Source: Ligula intestinalis
Lineage: Eukaryota; Platyhelminthes; Cestoda; Diphyllobothriidea; Diphyllobothriidae
DNA length: 64,000 nt
Reading direction: 5' to 3'
NCBI GenBank assembly: GCA_036362985.1
Contig: JAYGXS010000003.1
Span: 35,838,656-35,902,655 of the forward strand
Shown: positions 1 to 12,700 of the stretch, one piece after another
Layout: each line of letters starts with the position of its first letter
How positions within the stretch are numbered: the stretch's first letter is position 1
Translations under genes and position numbers: made by a program
The notes under the pieces: generated by a model
What the model saw: the letters and a program-made list of their open reading frames with translations, nothing else
What the model was told of the DNA's origin: nothing
Database searches by the model: none

Positions 1-389
1 GTGTAGCTTTAGGGTGTATGGACGGCTCTATCGCCTGTAAAACATAAAGTCACAGCATGGAACCGTTTACTTTGTGAGCTGACACTAGCTAGTCCTAGAA
101 CATGAGGTTGCTACGTTGAGCTCTCTTTTTAACTTTCGAACATCCACATTATCAAGCCTACTAAGAGATTCGGTGACGATTGCCATCCAAAGTCTCCATC
201 CTTGTACTTGTCCCATTTTGAATAAAATTCGGCTTAAGTATTCCCATAAGACTCCACACTCTCCCTCACAGTACACTGTTGGTTTCGTTGTGTACGTAGG
301 GTACAGCTTCTTGCTCACCATGAAATTATCTATCAAGCATGGCGTATTAAACTAAAGAGTAAACTCTATCCAACAAGACGATGACGAAC
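1..389. other. Intron sequence after exon 31
   Basis: Part of the intron that follows exon 31. I see no exon, repeat or RNA gene in it. Confidence 0.5.
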
Positions 390-754
390 CTTGAGAAAAG
401 CTTTGCGTTTGCTTTGCGGTCCTCGCTGGCCTGGACCTGCTTCTGCAGCAGCTGTCGATCGCGGGTCAGACTGTCAATCTGTTCTTTGACCTGATCAGCC
501 ACTGTTTGGGCACTCTGCTCGCTGCAAAGCGGGTACTCCATTTGAAGCGGGGTCGCAAACTCCTGCGGACTAAGATTAAAGGGGTTTTCGGGCTGGCTCA
601 AGTCTTTCTTTCGTCGTACTGGCATTACAGCTACGTTGCCGGCATTTGTTCCGTAGGGCTGGACCAGATCGTTCCTCAGGTCGGTGCCCTCACCAATGCA
701 CTCGTCAATGCGATTGAGGAGATTGGGCAGGTCCACAACAAAGACCTGCCAGCG
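390..754 (-). CDS. kst: Beta-heavy spectrin exon 31 (last in window)
   Basis: Acceptor tttttttctgacag, donor gttcgt, 121 codons. Starts RWQVFVVDLPNLLNRIDECI, passes through a loop of about 50 residues rich in Pro, Asn and Gln (DLSQPENPFNLSPQEFATPL), and ends in a helix, KEQIDSLTRDRQLLQKQVQA. Two bases of a Ser or Arg codon are left open, so the gene continues beyond position 1. Confidence 0.8.
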
Positions 755-3700
755 CTGTCAGAAAAAAAATGGAGAAAACATGACATATACATATGGTAGG
801 AAACGATAATGCGATCGTTAAGGGGGTAGGGGGAGAGATTTACGCAGCTGAATTTCACATTCCTACTCAAACGCACTCATACTGCGGACGCCTTTTCACC
901 GCATCCAGACACACTGTAGCACAGAGACTGAGACTCACGCGAGTGCGTGAAACCCTACGGCACCTTGACGTCACCAATGGATATCCACATAGCCACATAA
1001 ATGTTTTTACCAAAGGTACAAGAAGACTGATTGTGAGCAAATGACCTGAAACCTTCTGTGGCTTACCCTACATGAAAAACGTCTTCGAAGCCATGGAGCG
1101 TGTGCCAGACATGAACATTGAACACCGGCCGGAGGCCACTATCCTCCGCCTACTCATGCAATTCCAGGCTGGACTACCACATGCGGACATGTCAGGCATC
1201 ATTCGCCGCGTCAAACGTCTACACTGTTTAGTCAACTACTGCGGCAAGACCGATGTAGTATTGAGAACGCCCATGCACGACCGTATGTTAACTGTAAAAC
1301 CAACAGATTCACGATCACACGTCGCTTTGCACAGTCTAGAATATACCCATCAGTCCTATACATATAAAGGTAGAAGTAGCAAATACAAGGACTGATTAAA
1401 CGGCATTGAGAACTCTGGTGTCATGCCTCCTATAACCTGCTCGAACTATCTCTGGAAGTGCCCAGATTATACTGGACGCATACTCGGTCGCGCATGCATC
1501 AACATAAGCTGGCCATCCGATGGAGTGATACACTATCAAAAGTAGCTGCGCACATCTTAAAATGGGTTGCGTATTAAACGTTTAGTTGCCGAAAGCAAGA
1601 CAATAAAAGCTCACAGTTCATGCTACAAACTTTAAAACATTTATTCAAGTCGGCTCTGACGTAAGATCTTCAGAGTACGGCTCTGAAACTATATATTTGC
1701 TGTCAGAAAAGAAAGAATTCTGAAGAGACAAAGACTCACGTTGGGGTCTGAACTGCTGCCGACGTTAGCAGAACTGGCAAAGGCAAGAGCTTTTGTAATA
1801 TCTTCCTGTTGGTCCTCCGAAAGTTGCATGAAATCAGCGACCCGGTTTTGGAGAACGAGGGACCTCCTTGACACGATAAAAAGTGTTGAGTGATAGGTAC
1901 CGCAGAGGCATGTTAAGAATCAGTCAAATTAGGGGGATAAATGTCCACACCCAATTCCAATTCAGCATGGTTTAGTCTTTCAAGGTTAAATGCAGATTTT
2001 CTAGACTGGTGCGATAAGAAGTCCATCACTGGCTTTGATTTATTGAAGAGGAAAGAAGCTAATCGACCGATAATTCCTCCAAACCTTGGCGAAAATTGGT
2101 CTAACACTGAATATGTGTCCTCCTAGGCACAGTGAACATTGAGTCTCAAGTCTGTGAATTCAGGTGTTTTCTTGGTTATTAGCAAAGATTATGTTGTCTT
2201 ATGCTGATTGACCGCGTAACAACGGCATGCGTCTGAGCCATAGCTATAACTTCGCCTTATAGCAGTTGGGGTCATTCAACTACTTTAGTTGAACCACTAG
2301 AGATCGGTGATAATACTGACTATACTGCTTTGCCTCAATCACAAATGAATGTTTAGGAAGGTTGTCTAGCTAAATCAAGAGACGACCAGGGTTGTAACAG
2401 TATCCAGCAGACAAGTCAAGTATAACAAGAACTCAGCAACTTTTTTCAACAGGAGACGATCTAAGTTTTGTTACTTCCTCTCTTTCTGTATGCTGCTCGA
2501 TTTCCTGATTAATGAGAAAAAGTCACATTGATGAAGTGAAGTCCTATTGACCAGAATACGAATGCAACAATCTTCTGGAGACCAGCCTTAACAGCTAGGA
2601 CGCTCGTCACTAGTTACACAGAGCTGCCTGTCACTGTTTTGCAACGCCGCTGAGTAGATTACATCTTCAGGTTATGCATTCGATGAATTGTATGATAATA
2701 GAATTCAAACAGTGGGACGAACTTTGCCGCGCTGATGCGATCTTTGAGATCCTGCAGAGCGTCGATAACATGTTTTCGACCCTTTTTCAACGGCTTACTC
2801 AGCGGAGATCGGTCATGCTGCATGGTAGCCAGCTTTTGGTCCACTTGCTGACTAAGATCATTGATCACAGGCTCCATCTTCTGGACCGTTTCCTCAATTC
2901 CCTGGTTGAAGAGAGAAAGTCGCATTTTAGAATTTGTTCAAATTGAAAGCATTTTTTCCGCAGTAATAATTTGAAGCAAGACAGAATAGCAGAATTTATT
3001 TGCGCGAATAAATTCTGCTATTCTGTCTTGCTTCAAATTTGTTCAAATGTTTTATTATAACGGAACAAGTAGTTAAAACCCCGACTGTTCGCCCGCACAA
3101 AAGGGAAATTTCTATCGCTCTGGAGCTACCGCAAGCTGATTGACTTAAGATAAGAAGCATTCTCTGAAAGGGATGTGCTACTACAGTAGTCGCCATGGCT
3201 AATAAGCCCAGCTGCGTATTAAGCCCAAGTCAGCTTGGGACGGAATTTTACATTGCGAAATCCGCCGGCTAATAAGCCCAGTCACTGGATACAAAGCCCA
3301 GTTTGCCAACAGGATAGAATCAAATTCTCAGCTCTCTGCTTGCGCAACTGGTTACGTGTCGCAAATATTTTTTTGTTTTTGTTATAACGTAAAATACCGA
3401 CAAACAGCATTATTTTGTTGTACATACCCAAGCTCTACACATAATACAGTACGTATGTGATGTATAGTGCCTATCCTGCGTTTGCTAAACAAAAACTAGG
3501 ACTCTCCGCTTAATGCGCCCGCCACTTATTAAGCCCAATTTGGTCTGGGCTCGAGGTGGGCTTAATAGCCGGCGACTACTGGATTTTGTGGCCTCAGGCA
3601 GGGGATTCGGCCACCTTACTTTGCAAACACCGGTTCCAATAGGATCGCTGAGGAAATTCAAGGATAGCTTAAAACGCTTTGAGGTCAGTTTTATTGAGGG

Positions 3701-6700
3701 AAAGGTATGCAAAGGTCTTTAAACGTCCCATTTACTAAAATAACCTGGCAAGAGACAAGAGGATATGCATACAGTGCATTTCACCAAACAATTATAAACA
3801 ACTAATGTTACCGGGAAATAGGTAGTAGTATGTTTTATAGCGCATACATTTTCGGGTTCTTGTTACGAGACGTTGCGGGCATTGCAAGGGGGTTGCAGAC
3901 GTTCTAGTTTTGGTTTATCAAATAAGGCCCCACCCGACAGAATCACATGGCATATTCCCAAGCCAACCAATTAAGTTGGCAACAGAACACTGTAACTGGA
4001 TTGTGGTAGATCCATTGCACAATTTCCAATCAAGCATAAATACACCGCCAGAGGGCATCCTGGAAGTTTGCAAGGTTGAGATGGTACAAACCTACCCACC
4101 CGTTTGTTGCCCTTGTGCTAACACTGAGTAACTGCTGCTCAGGCGAAAAAAGCGACGTCTCTGTAAAATGAAGCGGTCATCCTTTGTTCATTATTACATT
4201 TACGTTAGGAGTGTTATCCTTTGGATCGTCAAAGTTCAGAGCTCCAGGATAATTAGTCGAGAAGGCGGGAGGGCAGATTAATTTAACTGCCGAAGTTTCA
4301 GGGAGCTTGATCAGCTAACCATTTTCAAAACGCTAATTATTCAACTTCGAACAGGAATTGAAGGGGCCATACTTCAGAAATTGGCCTTCTTCGGTGAGGG
4401 CAACTCAAATAGGGAACGACTAACACTTGAGACGTGTTACCCAGGTGCAAACCCCAACAACAGGCATCTAGGTCTGCCTGCAGCTTATGTAGTCTTGCAT
4501 ACACAAAGTCCAGGACAAAATGGCCAGAGAACTTTAACCGCACGGGCATGATTCGACGACAAAGTCAGTCGATGGGGCAGAAAAAGAATCACCAGACCGA
4601 ATAACCTTGAAGAGTGCAAAATCCCTCTGTAGCCTGCTTGTAAGGTCCCGCCGTGTCTTGCGTTTTTGAGCTACAGCCCGGCCAAGTGATCGCATACTGA
4701 CAAGTAATGAGTAGGCAAGATATTCAGAAGAACAGCATATGGAAACGAGATACGCGGCTAAGAAAATGTAGAGTCAGGATCATCAACAGCGCTATTCTCG
4801 CGCACACTGTTGATTTAGGACATCGTGTGGCCCCCAACGAAGCCTTCCGGGTGATATATAAGGTTCCACCAAACTACCCCAATTCTCTGGATCAGTGTTT
4901 GTTAACAAAAGCAGAAGCAACTACTATTAGGTTGAGGAAACCTAGTATATTGTATGCACAAAAGAACCCCCGCAAGCTGCGCGCCTAACGTGGCAAGTAA
5001 ATTTAAAATCAGAGTCCGATCGTTTAAAACGCCCGCAATTAAATGCAGATTTTTTGGTTTGCATAAGCGGGCTGATAATTAGATAACTTTGGTGGGCATG
5101 TTAGGCGTTAGGACATTTGGTTAAACGTTTTTCGCTAAAAGAGACTGAATACTTACCTTCAATTTCTTTGCAGAAGAAGCTAGCGGAAAGGCGGACTGGC
5201 CCTCGACCAGTGCGTCTACCGCCACGGTAGTAGAGTTAATCTGCTCGGCAACATCTGCCAGCCGGGAGAGGAGATCAGTGGTATCAACGGAGGCCAGGAG
5301 TTGTTTTGATCGTTCCGAGGCCAGTCTTTTCAGCTCTCCGAAACTCTCGGCCAATTCGGGACGAGGATCAGAGCCGGGTATGCCGGCATTTTGGAGACAG
5401 GCAGGCATCGGACAGATTTTGGGGTCAAGTAGTTCCTTCACTCTGGGTTCCTTACGCTCGATATCATTGCAGACGCGCTACGAGGCAAAAACAGTACATG
5501 AAAAACCGAAGAAAATAAAAAGCGGTGGTGTTTGTGGTGGTGGTGGTGCCTGACTCAGCCAAATTTATGACAGCTAGCAGCCTGGAACCAATTTGCACCT
5601 ATCGAATTACTAAGACAAGGTGTCTTAGTTAAAGTAAAATTCTTTTATACGCAACCTAAGAAAATTTTGAGAGTCCCCGATGCCATTGATGTGAGACAAA
5701 AAAGTTAACTGAAGCAGCCAAATGTTAGATTTACTTAAGGCCTTTTAGGTGGCTGGCTGAAGTAAGAACCATTGGATCAGCACAAAACTGTGAATACATT
5801 TGTCAGGCTATTAGCGACGTAAAATTCAAGGGCTACATAGCAGTCTTTTGAGTAATAGGATCCTTATCCAGGGATCCACCCGCTGTTTACTTTGGACAGC
5901 ATGTGTAGCTCAAAATATAGAGGTCACGCCACACAGACGAGTGTTGGTGGTGAAAACAAGCACTTTTATCGTTATCGGGTTGCGAGACCTCCATTGTCGG
6001 TTGGCTGAGCAGAAGCGCGTTTAGTTCAATCGGACGTAACCACTATCGCACTTTATCACAAAGTTTAGCCAATACTCTTATCGGAAGGCTCGGACAAACT
6101 AATTGATTTTTACAGTGACTGAAGCAAGGCAAACACTCTAGTGGCTAACAGCTCAAATTCCTGTTCTAAGAGCAACAGGGCTATTGATAGGGAAAGAAAT
6201 ATCGTGCCGACCGATTTTTATTCCACCGCCGGTTTGCTTTAGAGGCCTTATTGATATAACTGAGTTCTGTATTCTCCGATTTACAGATTACGCCGGCGCA
6301 AATGCTTCCCGACCGCATTTTCACTGATGAGTCTAAGCTAAATGAGCACCAAGCCAAAACATTTCTCCTTCGTTGTGGTACCTCGTCAATGACAGTATTA
6401 GTAGAAGCCTCCGATAAACGAGTATCAACAAACTTGTTATGATCCTGCAACGTTTATTCACGCTTGAGTGTGCTTATCCACATGCGTTTCACAAATCAAC
6501 CGCATCTTACTAGCCCTTAACTAAATGTAGGTGGGTCTTTCGTCTTCTGATAGGCTTCTCTGTCTACATATTTTGCAGGAGGTGTAATGTAATTTGTCAT
6601 GATGCTTTTTATCTTTTAAGGCGTTGTCCATTTTCCACTGCTAATGTCCATTGCACGCTAAAACGTCGCCAGTTTCACTCCTTGGAGCATCCTTAGAAGG

Positions 6701-9700
6701 GGGAAATTATTGTAGTCGGCTTTGGGACCCGATTTTTCGGTTCTTGCCATCACCTTATTGGTCGGTGATATGGTTCATAGACCGGGCAGCGCGGTGCATA
6801 CACTGGACCAATATGGGGGCCAGATCAGGACACGCCAGGCGTTACTAGGGTTGCGACATCTGGTGGAGGCTTGTTGCGGCACGCCAGCTGCCTTCCCTTA
6901 GTCTGGCGTTCAATATTTTGGATCCTATCTGAATATTCTGTACAGGAGGATGAGAATAAAGGCAATGCGATAAAAACAGCGCAGGTCTTCTGTAACTAAA
7001 AAATAATTCACGCGCAGCCACCCTACTGTGAGGCACACGGTACACATTGTCGGCGTCGACGGTCGAACCCTCGGTCGGCGATAACGACCAATCCAGACTT
7101 CACTTATATTGCGTCACATCACTAGTACATCTGGATACATCCGGTAGCCTTGTAGTTGTATACTATCCATCTTTGACCAATCACATTGCTTGATAGTGCA
7201 TTTAGTGTATTGGGACAAAAACTTGCTTACGCTAAACAGCTTCAATTGATTTACCCTCCAATGCAAAAGTAACTGAAGCAATCTACGTAATACTGGGAAA
7301 AATGCAAACAAAATCAAGTGACCTTATAATGTTTCGACAGTTTGTATTGAAGTCACCTTTCTCCTTATGTATCACTTTTTGAAATTTTAACGCAACCTTT
7401 CTTAATCTAAAATGATCAAGAAACTTTAGGCCTATCAACCTATTATCTAGTTAAATGGTCTTTTTTCTGGTACATTTTGGCCTCAGTTTCTGAACATTTG
7501 CACGCTCGTTCAGAATAAGTGTATGATTTTCCTTTGACAGGTGGTTTTCGGAGACGCTATCTACTTTAACTTCTGTTTGACGAATTGCCGGAAACTAGAA
7601 GCAATCATCAGATATATCCTTTGATTGCCTCGGATTAAAAAAGTGAAGCACTTTCGAAAGCCGCTCGCATATAACGGCGAAAATAACAAGTACTAAGCAG
7701 ACGCAACTCAACCTGAGTTTCACGAAAGAGCCTTAGCAAAAGGCGTGAGTGAAAAAGAGTGTGCAATTGCAAGGGAAACGAAACATACTTCGTGTTTCTG
7801 TCGCTGCGTATTCTGTTCATGTGGTGTTCGGGGAGCTTGCTTTCCATCCAGAGCCTCCCTCAGGTCTGCACTCGTCGCGTCAGCCCAGCCCTTGATATCG
7901 TTCATTTTGTCAGCAAGTTTGTACCAGGCCACCAATTCCTCGTTTCTCTTGATGTCATCATCCAACTGCGCGAGCCTTGCTTTTTGCCTGATAGGACGGG
8001 GAGGGAGTACGGTATTAATTAGTTGCGGTTGCATTTGTGTAGATGAATAAAAATGAATATTCTGCAGATATTTTCACGTTTAACTGGAAAATTTTTTCTG
8101 GCAAGCAGATTTCTTCGGCAATACATCATCAGGCCAGTACAGCATCATTGCTCCTGTAGAAGAGGATACATTGGCCGAACAACGAGACGTCTGGAAAACA
8201 GGTTACGTGAGTACAGACCGGCCTGGTTTAGTAAAGGTGAAATGAGGTCGATCTCGAGTTCTATTCTCGCAATCCTTGACGATACGAAATAATCAAATCG
8301 ATACTAATTAAGTCTTTCAGGTTGTCTACCGGGCACCAGCCAATTTCTCCAAGAGCCTACGCCAACGGCTGTTTGCGACAGCCGAGTCAGTGAATAAACG
8401 GCTGGCGAATCGAGTGCTGCGTTGTTATGAGAAGCTTACACAAACAATTTCATTTCCGTGGCCGACGCCAACGCCATGTAGCGATCGCATATCGCTCTTA
8501 CCCCCTAGCGACGGCAGTTCCCTCCAGGCAATTTACAGTAAATATCACATTACTTACCTGACCCGTAAACGGTCACAAACTATCATAAGCCCCTCCTCTC
8601 CCACCCCCACCCAACTCCCGCAGCGCTAGGACCTCTACACGCCGATCTCGCCATGCGGGCGGCGTAAAAAACAATGAGTTGTACTCAAAGTACATTTATT
8701 AACCCTGTCCAACTGTACGAGTTTCATTGGCCCTGCAATTGTATTGTTCTGATGATGAATTGCTGAAAACATATGTTTGCCGGAAAGGAATGTGTTGTAG
8801 GACATTTTCTCTGATAGACGCTACGTAACTCGGTACCTTGCTGAGCTGCAAGGGTTACGGTAGGTAGAAACTGCAGATTGCCTTCTTGTAACTATGAAGC
8901 AGGACAAACGTAGGTATGCCACGTATTAACCTAAATTGCAATCTGGACCGTGAAACTCTATACAGTACTATCATATTCTTAAAAAGGTTAAAACGTACTT
9001 TTTGCCCTTCTTTACTCATTTAAATAGCAAAGCAAGTGCTCAGTATTGCAGCTTCAAAGGTGTGGTGGACAGCCAAAACGCCTATCTCCCCTTCGTTTTC
9101 CAAGGCTAGCTGCTCCAAAGTCATGTCGTCACAAAAAACTTTTTCTCACTGGCGCCTCCGTCCCCGAGGCTTGACCTCGCAGTTGCTTCTGGCTAACCGA
9201 TTACAGCTGCGTCCACGCCCCCTGTTCTTCGGCGTGCCGGCCGCGTGTACGCGTGCGTGCAAATAAGCACGCCTTCCTAAGTGCCGCTCAAATACACCAC
9301 CCCTCGGTTGATGCAACAAAGACCTCTACAGACGACATCCGCTGGGGCAATTGCAACATACCAATGACAGAAGACTTGAACTGGCTTCACAGTCATCTAA
9401 AAGCAACTGTCATCACCACACAGAACACTCAGTCGACACTCTCAGGTCCGGCTGGACACAGTCAGGACCAGTCCCGGCTTCGCCAGTGGGTTCTGTCATC
9501 TGAGACAGCAACTCAGGGTTCTGTATACAATAAAACCCCCATTCTGATGACTCTTCCTTTAAACTTCTAACTTGAGATTCGACCTGATGATTGTAGTGAT
9601 CCTAGTACATTCATTACTTAGACGGCTACAACGGCAAGTCCTGTATAGTTCTTCCTGGCACGTTTAGGGTACCGCGATTTAAAATACTCTCATGAGTACT

Positions 9701-12700
9701 CCTCTGGGACGTGAAAAAGCGTACCTTCACTAGCTTCCACAATGCATAAGTTGATGATGCGATGATTCAAAAGCTTCGAAAAAAGGTAAAGTACACCTCC
9801 TGGTATGGCTAAAAAAGCATCAGAATGCATAGCTCCAGCTTTATGCTAGTTTTTGAACATTGCAAAGACACCGAACACGTGCAGGATCGTGAAACACTGT
9901 CCCTACAGCAATGCATCCTGGAGAGGATAGAAACAAGGCCCGGCCCTACGCAAAGAGATTTCTGCGTTCTAATGTCAAACAGTTCTTGGCCCAGGCTTCG
10001 TTAGATGACGGCATCGAAAAATATAACCATTTTACATCACAGTATTGAGTAGAGAGGCAATTTCCGAAAAAAACCGTTAGCTACGGCCGAAAATGAACAC
10101 ATAATTATCTGAAAAAGAATAATTCAGGAAACCGTGAAATACTCTTCGTCATAACGCGTTTTACCTCTGGCGTTCTCTGTCCAGTTTCTCCTTTAGTGCA
10201 GGGGTGAGAACTCCAGCCTTCTTGGCCTTATCTTCTGCGGCTTGTATTTTTTTTAAGTTGTCCTCTATATCCTTCCTTTCGTTCTAAACGGGAATGAGAT
10301 AATTGTTTTTAAAAGCGGATTTATTTTAAACAAACGTACAGCAAGGTATATGCTTTTAAAAAAGAAGAACAACGTTCGCTCACCAGAATCATGTCGTCAT
10401 GCACCTGAGCGTTAGAACGCTTGCTGAAATCCCTTGTCAGATATTAAATTGCTAAGGCTCAAATAGATAAAGCCGTTATTCCGTCGAGCGAACTACATTC
10501 TTCTTCAGTTTTCCTTATGCATACACTTGGTATGCGAACACTCGCTTCAATATATGTTTGTCTGTGGCTTCTTAGGCTACTCCCTGTTAACTATAATGAC
10601 TGAAGGTTGCGAAAACGAAAGAGCGCAGTAGTGCTTAATTCTCCTGTGCGTTAATCAATATGAAAGCTGCTTACTTTGGTCTTGATAGATCCCTATTCTA
10701 TGTCCTTTGGAAGATAACTTTAGATGTCTTAAAGGTCGTAGATGGACAAGGAGGACAGTTGTGGCAGGGAAGAGTCGGGTTGGCGCACCTAATTAGCTAC
10801 CAAATTCAAACGGATCATTGGTTTGTTATTGGACAGAGGACAGACAGGAGGGGAGACAATAATTTCGATATTGCTAAAGACTCCCTCGGTACCATCCGGT
10901 TCACCAGAAATGTATCAGGGGATTCCCGAATACACAGGAAAGAAACTGTGAGAAGAAGCAGATAAGGTCGCTGGGACAAGAATTTTATCCGCGTGACGTT
11001 TCTGCTGTCGTTTCTGATTATGGATCCTAGACGGATGTCGAAACGTAAGGTGAATAAAATTCCTATCTATGCGATTACACCGGTTTATTTTCAATAACTT
11101 CCTGGGACCCACATATTTGCTTGTACTGATAATTTATCTGGGCGCGAGGCGCTCCCATCGGCCCGAAAATGGGAAACGTATACCCTTGTAAAGTCTTAAT
11201 CAAAGCGCAGATCTGGTTTCTGCACAGACGCCATGACAATATCGTGTTGCCGAAGGGCGGTTCATACAAACCCCACGAAAAGCTGTGTTTCGCCCCTCAA
11301 ACCAACTCACCATAAGCATTCTACAAATTAGCACAGAGCAAAAGAATCGAGCCACCCTTCAAAAGACTTTGCAGCATTCAACGGCCCCGAATAGGCGCAT
11401 AGAGGAATAACCGTATTGGCTGCTTTGCGAGACAAACCTGTGCTTTTTTCAGAGCTGCAAGGGCCTCCGCGAGATTTCTGGGAATGCACGCACCGGCGGA
11501 CGGTTCGTCACCATAACCTGGAGCTGCTGCATAGGCCACCTCGGCTCTGACTGGTTGGACGACAACAGGAGCAAGCAGGGGCATTGTGTGAAGGTCGGCA
11601 ACGGCAACAGCCCGATCTAATTTGCTCTGTGTATCATAAATGTCTTTCTTTAAGTTGTCCAAATTGTTCGATAGTCTGTTTGTTTCTGCGACTGGATCCG
11701 GGAAATTGGTGAGCGTCGTTGATTGCGGCAGACAGGCGGCTGTCTTTTTCAACTTTTCCAGCGTCTGAAAGTGATCAGACAGTAAAAATAAAAACGCATG
11801 AAGACAACAAATGCCTGCAAAAAAGATTCTGCTGCATATGTGCAAAGGAACAGTCCGGTTTGTACAACGTCAATCTAAGCAAAGGCTGAAAATCCGCCAA
11901 AATGTTAGCGAACAGAGAAATATTTACCTTTTTTTCTGTTTAGCACTATTGCTTTTCATTAACTCCGTCCAGATATTAGACACAGTTCATTCCAGTCGAT
12001 TCAACTTACTGCTGTCTTTCTTCCAGTGTAGTGTGTTTTTATTGAAGGTCTTACCAAACGACAATGGATAGCGCTATGCAAGCTTTGTGTGCATGCTTCA
12101 GAACCAGAATATGGCACCTGGGAAGTAGTCTACACTCAGATATATTGATAGTCGTACCAAAGGCCTTACTTCGCCGAGTATAATTCCACCCTGCCCTCCT
12201 CCACGGTTTCTCAAAGATGTGCTGACTTTGCTTGAGAAATATCAGCAGTTGCCTTGAAAGACGAGCTGAGCAGGGTAAAAGTTAACGGGCCTGTTTTTGC
12301 ACTGTGGGGTTATTTTAGTCTCCGACTTGATTCATTCACGAAACTAGGATCAATCTGTTGTGGTATTTGTAGATTTCAATCTACTTCTGGTAGGTCGCCG
12401 GATTCAAGCCCACCGCCTTATGTGGTATTGGACCCCACGCGAGACTTCCATAAAATACTTCAAGTCGTGTGCATGTACTTGTACTTTATACTAAGGCTGG
12501 TCCGCGTCGTGTTTGACGGAGGAACTTCCCACTAGACTTTTTAGACAATGACTTGTTGTTTATTCTCTTGTAGTCAGAATTCAGTCTGGTCTTTGCTAGA
12601 TGGGCACCTTTTGAAACTTCTCTTTGTCAGCCTCTGTGGAACGCCCCGATTATCGCTCCTAAGACAACTAAGAATAGGGGGAGCTATTATCCCCAAACAT

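Noticed and set aside
1072..1395. Open frame of 107 codons as a host gene
   Set aside because: No recognised motif, no splice-site pattern and location inside a spectrin intron. Left as unassigned.
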